Shown here: positions 9,116-17,700 of the stretch, in pieces
Layout: the number at the start of each line of letters is the position of its first letter
Position numbering within the stretch: position 1 is the first letter of the stretch
Assembly: GCA_900541835.1 (NCBI GenBank)
Contig: UQLL01000008.1
Coordinates: forward strand, 16,206 to 80,205
Direction: 5' to 3'
DNA from: an uncultured Porphyromonadaceae bacterium
Lineage (GTDB): Bacteria; Bacteroidota; Bacteroidia; Bacteroidales; Muribaculaceae
DNA length: 64,000 nucleotides
Translations under genes and position numbers: made by a program
Notes under the pieces: model-generated
The model's database searches: none
Seen by the model: the letters and a program-made list of their open reading frames with translations, nothing else
Told to the model about the DNA's origin: nothing

Positions 9116-10414
9116 TTATGGAGCCACATCGGCGAGGTAGTCGGCAACGACGAAGGTGGACCCTCCGATGAAGATGAGGTCCTGGGGTGCTGCGAAGCCG
9201 AGCGCCTGGTCGAGTGCCTCCGGCACGGAGCCGGAGAGCATGCCTTGGAGTCCGAAGTCGGCGGCGATGTCTGCGAGCTGCTCCACGGGCATGGCACGCG
9301 GCACCGACGACTGCGTGAAGTAGTAATTGGCCTCGGTTGGCAGCAGCGGCATAATGTGTTCTACGTCTTTGTCGCCCACGAATCCTATGATGAGGTGCAG
9401 CTGGCTTTCGGGGTGGAGGAGATGCCACTTCTGGAGTTGGGCGGAGTTGCTTTCCATGCCGGCTATGTTATGGCCGGTGTCGCAGATGATGGTTGGGTTT
9501 TCGCCGGTCTGCATCCAGCGGCCCATGAGGCCGGTCATCTCGCAGACTCGCTCGAAGCCTCGTGCGATGGCGTCGGGTGAGGTGGGATGGCTTTCCAGGC
9601 GGGCCAGGGCGTGCAGGGCCGTGAGGATGTTGTGCGCCTGGTAGTCGCCGCCGAGGGGGCACCAGGCCTCGATGCCGAGCGGGTGGGTGACGTGCCAGGC
9701 TCCGGACCGCTTGTCGCGTTCGATGCTGAAGGCAAAGGGATTGTCTGAGGCGAAGAGCAGCGGCGCATTCATCTCTCGGGCCTTCTGCTCGAATACGGGG
9801 GCCGTCTCGGGATTGCGCTCGCCGATGACCACGGGTACACTTTCTTTTATTATGCCGGCCTTCTCCCAGGCGATCTGCGGCAAGGTGTCGCCAAGGAACT
9901 GCGTATGGTCGTAGCTGACGTTGGTGATGACGCTCAGCTGCGGGGTGATGATGTTGGTGGAGTCGAGGCGGCCGCCCATGCCGGTCTCGATGATGGCGAT
10001 GTCGACGTGGGAGCTGGCGAAGAAGTCGAAGGCCATTGCCATGGTAAGCTCGAAGAAGGATGGGGCGTCGGGGCCCGGCTCCACGGCGTGGCGCTCTACG
10101 AAGTCGGCCACGGCGCCGCGCGGTATCATGCTGCCGTTGACGCGTATGCGCTCGCGGAAGTCGACCAAGTGCGGCGAGGTGTAGAGCCCTACCTTGTAGC
10201 CCTGGGCCTGGAGGGCGGCGGCCATGAGGTGGCTGACGGAGCCCTTGCCGTTGGTTCCGGCGATGTGCACCGTCGGGAAGCGCTTGTGAGGGTGGTCGAG
10301 CGCGGCGTCGAGCGCCTGGACGCGTTCCAGTCCAGGTTTGTAGGCCGCCGCGCCGATGCGCTGGAACATCGGCAGCTGTCCGAAGAGGTAGTCGAGTGCC
10401 TGTGGGTATTGCAT
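9116..10414 (-). CDS. folC: bifunctional dihydrofolate/folylpolyglutamate synthase
   Basis: 432 residues, full length for FolC. The enzyme joins L-glutamate to dihydropteroate and adds further glutamates to folates, using ATP. The ATP-binding loop AGTNGKGSV is at about 52-60, followed by GLYTSPHLVDFRERIRVNG (about 75-93) and the Mur-ligase-like ETGMGGRLDSTN near 142. The C-terminal domain contains the expected DTGHN motif, read here as ICDTGHNIAGM. Two bases separate it from the upstream chromate transporter half-gene, so the three genes form one operon. Confidence 0.95.
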   Translation of the reverse strand: MQYPQALDYLFGQLPMFQRIGAAAYKPGLERVQALDAALDHPHKRFPTVHIAGTNGKGSVSHLMAAALQAQGYKVGLYTSPHLVDFRERIRVNGSMIPRGAVADFVERHAVEPGPDAPSFFELTMAMAFDFFASSHVDIAIIETGMGGRLDSTNIITPQLSVITNVSYDHTQFLGDTLPQIAWEKAGIIKESVPVVIGERNPETAPVFEQKAREMNAPLLFASDNPFAFSIERDKRSGAWHVTHPLGIEAWCPLGGDYQAHNILTALHALARLESHPTSPDAIARGFERVCEMTGLMGRWMQTGENPTIICDTGHNIAGMESNSAQLQKWHLLHPESQLHLIIGFVGDKDVEHIMPLLPTEANYYFTQSSVPRAMPVEQLADIAADFGLQGMLSGSVPEALDQALGFAAPQDLIFIGGSTFVVADYLADVAP

Positions 10415-10416
10415 GG

Positions 10417-11025
10417 TCAGAAAGGATAGTAGAGAAGAAAGCCGGCGATTCCGGCCAGGATGATGATGCTTATCGGGTGTATCTTGATTTTCCTGCCTCG
10501 CCAGGGGTAGGGGAAGTAGACGAGGCAGAGGGCGGCGGCGCAGATGGCGATGGAGGCCACGAGGTTGCCGGTGGTGCCCTGGGGGTTGAAGTTAGCCTTG
10601 TTCATGAGCAGGATGGCCGCCGAGGCTATCAGTCCTATGACGACGGGCCGCAGGCCGGAGAAGATGCCCTTGACCACGCCGCTCTCCTGGTGGCGGCGGA
10701 TGACGTGGGAGCTGTAGAGGCAGAGGATGAAGGAGGGGAGCACCACTGCCAGTGTGGCGGCGCAGGCGCCCAGCAGTCCCCAGTAGACGGCGTTGAACTC
10801 CGGGTACTGGAGCGGCGCCGTGTAGCCTATGTATGTGGCGGAGTTTATGCCGATGGGTCCGGGCGTCATCTGCGAGATGGCCACGATGTCGGTGAACATC
10901 TGCTGGCTTATCCAGCCGGGCTGCACCACCAGGCGCTCCACCAGCGACAGCATGGCGTAGCCGCCGCCGAAGCCGAAGAGGCCGATTTGCAGGTATGCCC
11001 AGATGAGTCGCAGGTAGATGTTCAT
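10417..11025 (-). CDS. chromate transporter, second half-size subunit
   Basis: 202 residues, hydrophobic throughout. The CHR-domain hallmark appears near the N-terminus as FGFGGGYAMLSLVE and MTPGPIGINSATYIG. The CHR superfamily exists as long fused proteins or, as here, as two short adjacent proteins with opposite topology that are thought to pair. The substrate may be chromate or another anion; this is not determined by sequence. It starts 12 bases after its partner and runs into folC. Confidence 0.85.
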   Translation of the reverse strand: MNIYLRLIWAYLQIGLFGFGGGYAMLSLVERLVVQPGWISQQMFTDIVAISQMTPGPIGINSATYIGYTAPLQYPEFNAVYWGLLGACAATLAVVLPSFILCLYSSHVIRRHQESGVVKGIFSGLRPVVIGLIASAAILLMNKANFNPQGTTGNLVASIAICAAALCLVYFPYPWRGRKIKIHPISIIILAGIAGFLLYYPF

Positions 11026-11037
11026 GACGGTGTCGGG

Positions 11038-11682
11038 TCAGCCTTTGTGCATGTGGCGGTGGGTGAGACGGAAGTGGATGTATCCGCCGACGGCGCCGAG
11101 GATGACGTAGAGTATGGGGTTGGAGGCGAAGCCGAGGTCGATGGAGATCATCAGGGCCGTCAGGCAGGGAATCCAGGCCGTGCGCCAGCCAATCCTGGCC
11201 GCCTTGGCCGAGGTGAGGACGGGGGCGATGATGAGCGCCACCACGGCCGGACGGATGCCCATGAACACCGACGAGATTACGGCGTTGTTTTTGATTAGGT
11301 CGGGGGTCAGGAAGATGGCGATGACCAGGATGATGAGGAAGGAGGGGAGTACGGTGGCGAAGGCGGAGAGCATGGCGGCGCGGTTGCCGCGCAGGCGGTC
11401 GCCCATGATGGCGGCCATGTTGACGGCCAGGATGCCGGGCAGCGCCTGGGCTATTGCCAGCAGGTCGAGGAACTCGGTGCGCTCAAGCCAGCCCTTGCGG
11501 TCGACCAGCTCGCGTTCTACCAGGGAAATCATGGCCCAGCCGCCTCCGAAGGTGAAGCCGCCGATCTTGAAGAAGGTCCAGAAGAGCTGACGCATCAAAT
11601 GCGGCCGGGGAGCGGGGTCTCCGGCCGTCGGCGCTGCCGTCGGGGTGGTCGCAAGGTCTGTCTGCCGAGTTGTTATACTCAT
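11038..11682 (-). CDS. chromate transporter, first half-size subunit
   Basis: The CHR signature FKIGGFTFGGGWAMISLVE is near the N-terminus, with LLAIAQALPGILAVNMAAIMG after it, and multiple membrane spans. The first ATG of the frame is at 11682, but the promoter -7 box ends only 7 bases before it, so that start would leave almost no leader. The internal ATG at 11595, giving MRQLFWTFFKIGG, fits the family N-terminus better and would give a leader of about 90 bases. I report the long form and flag the shorter start as equally likely. Partner of the next gene. Confidence 0.82.
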   Translation of the reverse strand: MSITTRQTDLATTPTAAPTAGDPAPRPHLMRQLFWTFFKIGGFTFGGGWAMISLVERELVDRKGWLERTEFLDLLAIAQALPGILAVNMAAIMGDRLRGNRAAMLSAFATVLPSFLIILVIAIFLTPDLIKNNAVISSVFMGIRPAVVALIIAPVLTSAKAARIGWRTAWIPCLTALMISIDLGFASNPILYVILGAVGGYIHFRLTHRHMHKG

Positions 11683-11689
11683 TGCGCTG

Positions 11690-11720
11690 CAAAGGTAGCG
11701 TCTTTTTTGCAAACGGCAAA
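11690..11720 (-). promoter_or_regulatory. promoter of the chromate transporter-folC operon
   Basis: On the minus strand TTTG (11717-11720), 19 bases, then TACCTTTG (11690-11697). A full match to the Bacteroidetes consensus. Confidence 0.75.
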
Positions 11721-11790
11721 ATGTGGCCAACGCGACTCGACGGATACAAGGGTTTATACGAAGGTGTTGCAGAACTACTGCATGGCGGTG

Positions 11791-11837
11791 GAATAATCAC
11801 ACAGCGACGGGTGGGAGCCGTCGCTGTGTGATTATTC
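11791..11837 (-). terminator. long perfect hairpin after the DJ-1 gene
   Basis: Arms of 20 bases (11791-11810 and 11818-11837) are perfectly complementary around a 7-base loop, 37 bases past the stop of the DJ-1 gene. It probably ends that transcript and insulates the chromate transporter promoter. Confidence 0.7.
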
Positions 11838-11874
11838 TACCGTCTCGCGGTCGCCGTCACGAGTTATTTAGTAA

Positions 11875-12462
11875 TTAGCCGAAGGTGAAGTCGAGGTCGG
11901 AGTTCTGGGCGGGGAAGAAGAGGAGTCCGGCGGCCACTTCGCCTGCCTTGGCGGAGCCGGCGGCCTGGTCGACGATGTTGAGGGCCCAGAGCATGGCGTT
12001 GGCGGGGCCGTTGCCGAGCACGAACTGCTTGTCGGCGACCACGGGCTCGCCTGTCCATTCGGCGCCGGCGCACTGGTCCTCCATGCCGGGATAGCACGTG
12101 GCCTTGCGTCCTTGGAGCAGTCCGAGGGGGCAGAGCACCAGGGCAGGGGCGGCGCAGATGGCCGCGATGCCGCGCTGTGCCTTGGCCTGGCGGAGCAGCA
12201 GCTGCTGCAGGGGCGCGAACTCGTGCAGGTTGACAGAGCCTGGCATGCCGCCGGGCAGGATCAGCCATTCGGCGTCGTCGAAGTTGGTGTCGGCGAAGAG
12301 GCAGTCGGCCGTGACGGGGATGCCATGCGCGCCTTCCACCTGGAGGGAGTCGGTGATGCTGACCGTCTTGACGGGTATGTCGGCGCGGCGGAGCACGTCG
12401 ACTGCGGTCAGCGCCTCCACCTCCTCGAATCCTTTGGCAAGGAATAGATATGTCTCTTTCAT
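11875..12462 (-). CDS. DJ-1/PfpI family protein
   Basis: 195 residues. DJ-1 superfamily proteins include deglycase-like stress proteins, chaperones and amidases. The nucleophile Cys103 sits in the elbow GIAAICAAPALVL, and the partner acid is in GFEEVEALTAVDVLRRA (Glu13/14). LILPGGMPGSVNL (about 68-80) is the usual glycine-rich strand. The length and motifs match the YajL/DJ-1 branch. It is a single gene between its own hairpin terminator and the divergent apbE promoter. The exact substrate is not predictable. Confidence 0.88.
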   Translation of the reverse strand: MKETYLFLAKGFEEVEALTAVDVLRRADIPVKTVSITDSLQVEGAHGIPVTADCLFADTNFDDAEWLILPGGMPGSVNLHEFAPLQQLLLRQAKAQRGIAAICAAPALVLCPLGLLQGRKATCYPGMEDQCAGAEWTGEPVVADKQFVLGNGPANAMLWALNIVDQAAGSAKAGEVAAGLLFFPAQNSDLDFTFG

Positions 12463-12530
12463 ATGTGAATTACAGTTACGTGATGCGGGAATCTATATTA
12501 GTTTGTCAACGCCAAAGTTAGTGAAAAGGT

Positions 12531-12562
12531 TTTGAAGATGCGCTGTTTTCTTTGTAATTTTG
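12531..12562 (+). promoter_or_regulatory. apbE promoter
   Basis: TTTG (12531-12534), 20 bases, TAATTTTG (12555-12562). Only four bases (CGCT) separate the -7 box from the apbE ATG, so the message would be leaderless or nearly so. Confidence 0.78.
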
Positions 12563-12566
12563 CGCT

Positions 12567-13568
12567 ATGAAAATGAAATTGGGACTTTCTGCGGCCCTGC
12601 TGGCGCTGATTGCGGCGATTGCGCTGACGGGCTGCAATCAGCAACACACCTACCGTTCGGCCGAGGGAATGGTCTGGAACACCGTCTACCACATCACCTA
12701 TAAGGGTCAGGCGGAGCTGGAGGACAGCATACGTGCCACGCTGGCACAGGTTGGCGCGGCGATGAACGTCTTCGACTCTGCCAGTAACATCTCGCGCATA
12801 AACCGTGGCGAGACGATGCAGGCGGATACCATGCTGCAGACCGTGGTGCTGATGGCCAAGCGTGTCAATAAGGTATCCGGTGGCGCATTCGATCCAACTC
12901 TCGGACCGGCAATCCGCGCCTGGGGCTTCGGCAAGGGCCACGAGGCGACAGCCGACACCGCCCGACTCGACTCGCTCCGCCAGTTCGTGGGCTTCGACAA
13001 GTGGAACGTTGCCGGCGGCCAGGTCAGCAAGTCCGACCCACGGGTGGAACTCAACCTCTCCGGCATCGCCAAGGGCTACGGTTGCGACGCCGTGGCCGAT
13101 ATGTTCCTGCGCAACGGTGTCACCGACTTCATGGTGGAGATTGGCGGCGAAATACGGGTGGGCGGCATGAACCCGGATGGCGCCAGGTGGACCATCGCCA
13201 TCGACAAGCCCATAGTCAGCGACTCCGTAATACACGAATATCTGACGACGGTGAGTATCACCGGCTGCGGGCTGGCCACCTCCGGCGACTACCGTAATTT
13301 CCACACCGACGCTTCCGGAAACCGCTTCGGCCACACCCTCGATCCGCAGACGCTCCGGCCGGCGCACACCGACGTGCTGTCGGCAAGCGTCATAGCCCCC
13401 ACCTGCATGGAGGCCGACGGCTACGCCACCGCCTGTATGGTGATGGGCGCCGAAAATGCCATGCGCATGGCAGAGAAAGAGAAACTCGCCGTGCTGCTTG
13501 TCACCCACAAGGGCGTGCTGGTGTCATCGACAATGAAGTCGTACCTTAACGAAGAACCGAAACAGTGA
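12567..13568 (+). CDS. apbE: FAD:protein FMN transferase, lipoprotein
   Basis: 333 residues. ApbE attaches FMN covalently to threonine in subunits such as RnfG/D and NqrB/C. The N-terminus ends in a lipobox (LIAAIALTGC, Cys23), so it is a lipoprotein facing the periplasm. Family motifs seen: AMNVFDSASNISRINRG, GGAFDPTLGPAIRAWGFG and LNLSGIAKGYGCD; the C-terminal part has HTLDPQTLRPAH. Two in-frame ATGs occur at the start (12567 and 12573). Its stop overlaps the start of rmuC by four bases, so the two are co-translated. Confidence 0.93.
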   Translation: MKMKLGLSAALLALIAAIALTGCNQQHTYRSAEGMVWNTVYHITYKGQAELEDSIRATLAQVGAAMNVFDSASNISRINRGETMQADTMLQTVVLMAKRVNKVSGGAFDPTLGPAIRAWGFGKGHEATADTARLDSLRQFVGFDKWNVAGGQVSKSDPRVELNLSGIAKGYGCDAVADMFLRNGVTDFMVEIGGEIRVGGMNPDGARWTIAIDKPIVSDSVIHEYLTTVSITGCGLATSGDYRNFHTDASGNRFGHTLDPQTLRPAHTDVLSASVIAPTCMEADGYATACMVMGAENAMRMAEKEKLAVLLVTHKGVLVSSTMKSYLNEEPKQ

Positions 13569-14776
13569 ACACCCTATTAATAATATGTGTGGCGGTGATG
13601 GCCGCCCTGGTGGTCTTTCTGTTTGTCGGCATGCAGTCGTCGCGCCGGCGTCTCGACGAGACGGTGGAGAAGATGCGCAACGACCACCAGCGGGAGCTGC
13701 AGGCCACCGAGGAGCGTACGCGTCGCGATGCCCAGGAGCGCGACCGTATGTTGCTGGAGCGCGTGGAGGCGCTGTCGCAGAAGCTAGCCGTGGGGCAGGC
13801 CGACAGAATCAGTGCTCAAAGCAATCGCGAGATGCAGAACGTGGTGGAGCCGCTCAGACGCCACCTGGAGAACTTCGACCGCCTCATGCGCGAGAGTGCC
13901 GACCGCGAGAACTCCGCCCGTGCCCAGCTCAAGGGTCAGATTGACAGCCTCATAGCTCTCAACCAAAGCATCGGCGACGAGGCACGGCAGCTCACGCAGG
14001 CCCTCAAGGGCGACAGCAAGGTGCAGGGCGACTGGGGCGAGATGCAGCTTACCACGCTGCTCGAGCAGGCCGGCCTGGAACAGGGCATACACTTCCGCAC
14101 ACAGGTAACCCGCGACGAGTCCGGGCGCGTCATTCGCAGCGAGGAGGGGGGCGACTTGCGCCCGGACGTCATCGTCAACCTCCCCGACGACAAGAAGTTG
14201 ATCATCGACAGCAAGGTGTCGCTGACGGCCTACGCCGACTACGCCTCGGCCGAGGACAAGGAGCAGCGCCGCGTCGCTGCCCGGCGGCACCTCGATTCCG
14301 TGCGCAAGCATATCCGCGAACTGGCAGCCAAGCATTACCCCGACAGCATCCAGGGGGCCTGCGACCAGTCGCTGATGTTCCTGCCGCTGGAGGGAGCCTT
14401 CACCCTGGCCGTGAGCCTCGACGCGGACCTGCTCCGCTTCGCCGCCTCTCTGAAGGTGGCCATCGTCACCCCGGTGCACCTCTACAGCGTGGTCCAGCTC
14501 GCCGCGCAGCTTTGGCGCCAGGATGCACAGGACCGCAATACCCTGGAGATAGCGCAGGCCGGCGGACGCCTCTACGACAAGTTGGCGATTTTCCTCGAGA
14601 CCTTTGATAAGGTCGGCGAGACTCTGCGTCGGAGCCAGGAACAGTACGACCAGGCTCGCAAGCAGATTTCCACGGGAAAGGGCAATCTTCTTTCCCGTGC
14701 CGAGAAACTTCGAGCCCTCGGAGCCAAGACCACCAAAACCCTCCCCAAACCCGACGATAACGATAATGGGGATTAA
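13565..14776 (+). CDS. rmuC: DNA recombination protein RmuC
   Basis: 403 residues from a GTG start that overlaps the apbE stop (GTGA). A membrane anchor at 3-22 is followed by a long coiled coil rich in Glu, Arg and Gln (about 25-130) and then the RmuC domain: GDWGEMQLTTLLEQAGLE, LRPDVIVNLPDDKKLIIDSKV and SLMFLPLEGAFTLAV. RmuC limits DNA inversions in E. coli and is a predicted nuclease of the PD-(D/E)xK kind. The coupling with apbE has no obvious functional logic. Confidence 0.93.
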   Translation: MNTLLIICVAVMAALVVFLFVGMQSSRRRLDETVEKMRNDHQRELQATEERTRRDAQERDRMLLERVEALSQKLAVGQADRISAQSNREMQNVVEPLRRHLENFDRLMRESADRENSARAQLKGQIDSLIALNQSIGDEARQLTQALKGDSKVQGDWGEMQLTTLLEQAGLEQGIHFRTQVTRDESGRVIRSEEGGDLRPDVIVNLPDDKKLIIDSKVSLTAYADYASAEDKEQRRVAARRHLDSVRKHIRELAAKHYPDSIQGACDQSLMFLPLEGAFTLAVSLDADLLRFAASLKVAIVTPVHLYSVVQLAAQLWRQDAQDRNTLEIAQAGGRLYDKLAIFLETFDKVGETLRRSQEQYDQARKQISTGKGNLLSRAEKLRALGAKTTKTLPKPDDNDNGD

Positions 14777-15033
14777 AAGACATTCGGCATTAAGCGCTTG
14801 ATAATTAGGGTGTTAGAAAATTAGATTCGAGGGCTGAAATTTTTTAAGTAAGCATCTTGCAAGCACAGGGCTGATGTTTCCACTTGCTCGATTAGGCTGC
14901 GGAGAACGGACGGGGAATGCAAAGGGCTATTTCCGCATATGGCACGGCCTTTTCGTGGGAGACAACCCTTATATGCGCAAGCGTAGATAAATACTCGTGA
15001 CGAGTGTCTGCCTCCTGCTCGATTGGGTTGCAC
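14777..15033. other. gene-free stretch after rmuC
   Basis: No open frame with family features. It contains two near-copies of TGCTCGATTRGGYTGC (about 14884 and 15016), separated by about 130 bases; their meaning is unknown. Confidence 0.35.
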
Positions 15034-15064
15034 TGAAAAGGGTGCGCCGGTGAGGACGCACCCT
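15034..15064 (-). terminator. terminator of the Sel1-repeat gene
   Basis: On the minus strand GGGTGCG (15063-15057) pairs with CGCACCC (15046-15040) and is followed by TTTT: a simple intrinsic terminator 36 bases past the stop. The arms resemble the dispersed GTAGGGACGCAC repeat family. Confidence 0.7.
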
Positions 15065-15099
15065 GAAGGTATGGAATGGAGGGAGAGAGGGGGTGTGGA

Positions 15100-16728
15100 T
15101 TATTTGCTTTGGTAGGCGGGGACGAGCTCCAGGAGCTTCGGTGTGGCCTGGATGCGGTGGCTGTTGCGTAGCTTCTTGGCCGTTTCGGGATTCTTCTTGA
15201 GTCCGCCGAGACCATTCTCGTAGCATTGGGCGAGCATCTGCGCGGAGTTGTATGAAAGGCCGTCGAGCTCGGCTGCCTTGCGCCAGTTGTTGATGGCCTT
15301 AATGTCGTTTTCCTGCAGGCCTTCGAGGCCGTTGTGGTATATGTCGCCGAGAAGCGAGTAGGCGGGTCCGAAGCCCTGTTCACCCAGTTTCTCGAGGTCG
15401 TTGACGACTTTGCGGCGGCTGGCCTGGTCGAGGTCGGCGAGCTCGCCTGCCACCTGCATCTTGTTGACGATGAAGAGCACGAGCTGGTCTGTGGCCATGA
15501 ACGGCTCGATGGCCTTGAATCCCTTCTTGACGTTCCGCTTGGGGTTGTCGGCGTCGAGCAGCACGAGCGCTTCGAGCAGCTTGCCCTCGTTGCCGGGCAC
15601 CTTCAGCTTGGTAAGCTCCTTGGCAACCTTGCCCACGGTGGTGAAGTCTCTGCCATCGAGGGCCTTTAGACCCTGGAGGAAGAGGATGTAAGCCTTGAAC
15701 TCGGCGTTGTCGCCATCCTTGGGGTTGAGGAAGTTCTTGAAGCGGTTCTCGGAGCTGTGCATGGCCTCGCGGTCCATCCATCGGAAGGCCTGGAGGAGGT
15801 TCTGGGGCACACCGTTTCCGGTTGCGAGGCACTCGGCGAGCTCCCACTGTGCGACGAGGTTGCCGGCCTGTGCGGCCTTGGCGAGCCATTCTGCGCCTTT
15901 CTCGGCATTCTTCTCGGTGCCGTTGCCATGGAGCAGGCACATGCCTACTATCTCCATGGCGCCGGGGAGGCCCTGCAGGGCGTGTTCACGCACCAGGGCG
16001 AAGCCCTTGGCGGGGTCGGTCTCGCCGCCTTCGCCGTTGAGCAGGTAGCGGCCGTACCAGTATCCGGCCATCTGGTTGCCGGCCTCGTAGGCCTGGCGGA
16101 AGGCCTTCTGCGCCGATACGTTGTCGCGGGTGCGCATGCAGAGCTCGGCGTAGGGGTAGATGGTCTCGCTGTCGCCTAGGTCGACGGCCCGCTTGAGGTA
16201 GGCCTTTGCGGCGCCGGGATTGCGTTTGAGGCCGCCCTTGCCGTTGAGGTAGGCGTAGGCCAGTGTCTTGGCCAGGAAGATATCGTTGCGCGAGGCCTTG
16301 TCGAGGACGTTGACGATGGAGTCGCCACCCTGGCCCATGGCGTTGACGTATAGGTCTCGGGCCTGGATGGAGTCCTTGGCAATGCCGCGGCCGTGGCGCA
16401 CGCAGTAGGCGAGGTTGACGATGGCGCGGGGGTACTTTTGCTTGGCTGCCTGGCCGAAGAAGCGGCAGGCCAGGGTGTCGTTTTGCTGCACTCCGTTGCC
16501 TTGCAGCAGGCGTAGGCCGAGCTCGTTCTGGGCCGCGGGATTGCCGGTGTGGGCCTGCTCGTAGAGCTTTATCATCTCGGGCGACAGGCGCTGTGCTGCC
16601 TGCTGTGGCGTGGTCTGCTGGCCGGTAGTGGGCTTTGGCTTGCGGGGCTTGGCGGCGCCTGCCTCCAGGCCTACGGCCAGGGCCATGCTGCTCACGGCAA
16701 GAACGTAGAGGATTGTGCGGAACTTCAT
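15100..16728 (-). CDS. Sel1-like repeat protein, exported
   Basis: 542 residues. A signal peptide (MKFRTILYVLAVSSMALAVG) precedes many Sel1/TPR-like repeats, for example AAQNELGLRLLQGNGVQQND, GAMEIVGMCLLHGNGTEKNA and YSLLGDIYHNGLEGLQENDI. Sel1 repeats form alpha solenoids that hold protein complexes together. The start lies 3 bases after the stop of the acidic glycine-zipper gene, so the two are one operon and the proteins probably meet in the periplasm or at the surface. No catalytic motif is seen. Confidence 0.88.
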   Translation of the reverse strand: MKFRTILYVLAVSSMALAVGLEAGAAKPRKPKPTTGQQTTPQQAAQRLSPEMIKLYEQAHTGNPAAQNELGLRLLQGNGVQQNDTLACRFFGQAAKQKYPRAIVNLAYCVRHGRGIAKDSIQARDLYVNAMGQGGDSIVNVLDKASRNDIFLAKTLAYAYLNGKGGLKRNPGAAKAYLKRAVDLGDSETIYPYAELCMRTRDNVSAQKAFRQAYEAGNQMAGYWYGRYLLNGEGGETDPAKGFALVREHALQGLPGAMEIVGMCLLHGNGTEKNAEKGAEWLAKAAQAGNLVAQWELAECLATGNGVPQNLLQAFRWMDREAMHSSENRFKNFLNPKDGDNAEFKAYILFLQGLKALDGRDFTTVGKVAKELTKLKVPGNEGKLLEALVLLDADNPKRNVKKGFKAIEPFMATDQLVLFIVNKMQVAGELADLDQASRRKVVNDLEKLGEQGFGPAYSLLGDIYHNGLEGLQENDIKAINNWRKAAELDGLSYNSAQMLAQCYENGLGGLKKNPETAKKLRNSHRIQATPKLLELVPAYQSK

Positions 16729-16731
16729 GAC

Positions 16732-17568
16732 TTATACCAGGATTGTGTCGTCGGCGGAGGACTCGCCCACGCCGTTGACGTCGGAGTTGTTGTCGAGCTC
16801 GTTGGCGGCGAGGTAGTCGTGGTCGTTCTCGTGCGTCATCATCTCCACGTCGGAGACCATGAGGCCGCCCACGTTGACCTCGGCCATGGTGCCGTCGCCG
16901 TTGTCTATGCCGTCGAAGGTGCCGTCGCCGTCTACGTCGATCATGGTGAATGTCTCGCCCTCGAGGGTGAAGTCGGCGTGTACCTGGATGTTTCCGGCGT
17001 CGTCTTGCACGTACTCGGGCTCTTCGAATTCGAGCAGTTCGGGCATGTCGTTGTCGTTGTCGTCGACCTCGGTGATGCTGATGATTTCGGCAGGATTCAC
17101 TTCCTCGTCATTCTGGATTGTGACGTGCTGCTCCTGTTGGCCGGGGGTATGGCTGCCGATGTGCTGCTCTTCCTGGGTGGGAGTGTGGTTGCCTGCGGCG
17201 GGAGGGTTGGCGTGAGAGGCGGAGGACTGGTGGTGGGCGGGAGCGGAGGCGCCGGACTGGGAGTCGGCGTGGCCGTTGCCGAATTGGAATGTGCCGTTGG
17301 CGGGCTGGTCAGGGTTAAGGGCGCTGTCACCGATCTCTATCTCTTCGGCGTTGACGTCGATATCGTCGTCGTTATTGTCGTCGTGTCCGCCGAGGCCCAT
17401 GGCTGCGGCTGTGGCGCCTACTCCGAGCACGGCTGCCCCGGCGGCGGCTCCGGCCACTACTTTGGGGTTGACCTTCTTCTTGCCTGCATGCTGGGCATTG
17501 GGTCCCTGTGCGGGAACGGTTGCCGGCTGTGTATTCTGGCTCTGGGGATTGTACGGGGGCTTGTTCAT
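16732..17568 (-). CDS. acidic protein with glycine-zipper segment and a calcium-binding-type loop
   Basis: 278 residues from the ATG at 17568 (MNKPPYNPQSQN). After a Pro/Gln-rich N-terminus and a Lys patch comes a small-residue hydrophobic segment (VVAGAAAGAAVLGVGATAAAMG, read in part; about 36-57) typical of a glycine zipper or weak membrane span. Then follow a His/Gln/Ser-rich linker and an extremely acidic C-terminal half. In it, DVDGDGTFDGID fits the 12-position EF-hand-type loop with Asp at 1, 3, 5, 9 and 12. I do not recognise a family. It lies between the caspase and the Sel1 gene on the same strand and has its own promoter. Confidence 0.6.
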   Translation of the reverse strand: MNKPPYNPQSQNTQPATVPAQGPNAQHAGKKKVNPKVVAGAAAGAAVLGVGATAAAMGLGGHDDNNDDDIDVNAEEIEIGDSALNPDQPANGTFQFGNGHADSQSGASAPAHHQSSASHANPPAAGNHTPTQEEQHIGSHTPGQQEQHVTIQNDEEVNPAEIISITEVDDNDNDMPELLEFEEPEYVQDDAGNIQVHADFTLEGETFTMIDVDGDGTFDGIDNGDGTMAEVNVGGLMVSDVEMMTHENDHDYLAANELDNNSDVNGVGESSADDTILV

Positions 17569-17597
17569 GGTTGTGTCGTTTTGTTTTGTTTTCGATG

Positions 17598-17629
17598 CAA
17601 AGTTACTTTGCTCTCCGGCGCCTTGCAAG
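17598..17629 (-). promoter_or_regulatory. promoter of the acidic protein-Sel1 operon
   Basis: On the minus strand CTTG (17626-17629), 20 bases, TAACTTTG (17598-17605). The -7 box is perfect and the -33 has one mismatch. Leader of about 25 bases. Confidence 0.62.
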
Positions 17630-17700
17630 CCTTTCGGGGGCTATTGGTTGAAGGCGTGGGGATTTGTGACGAAACGGTTATTTTCGCTGACGAATGTTTT

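Noticed and set aside
11595..11682. Choosing only the long start of the first chromate transporter subunit
   Set aside because: The promoter position argues for 11595, but both starts remain possible, so neither was treated as proven.
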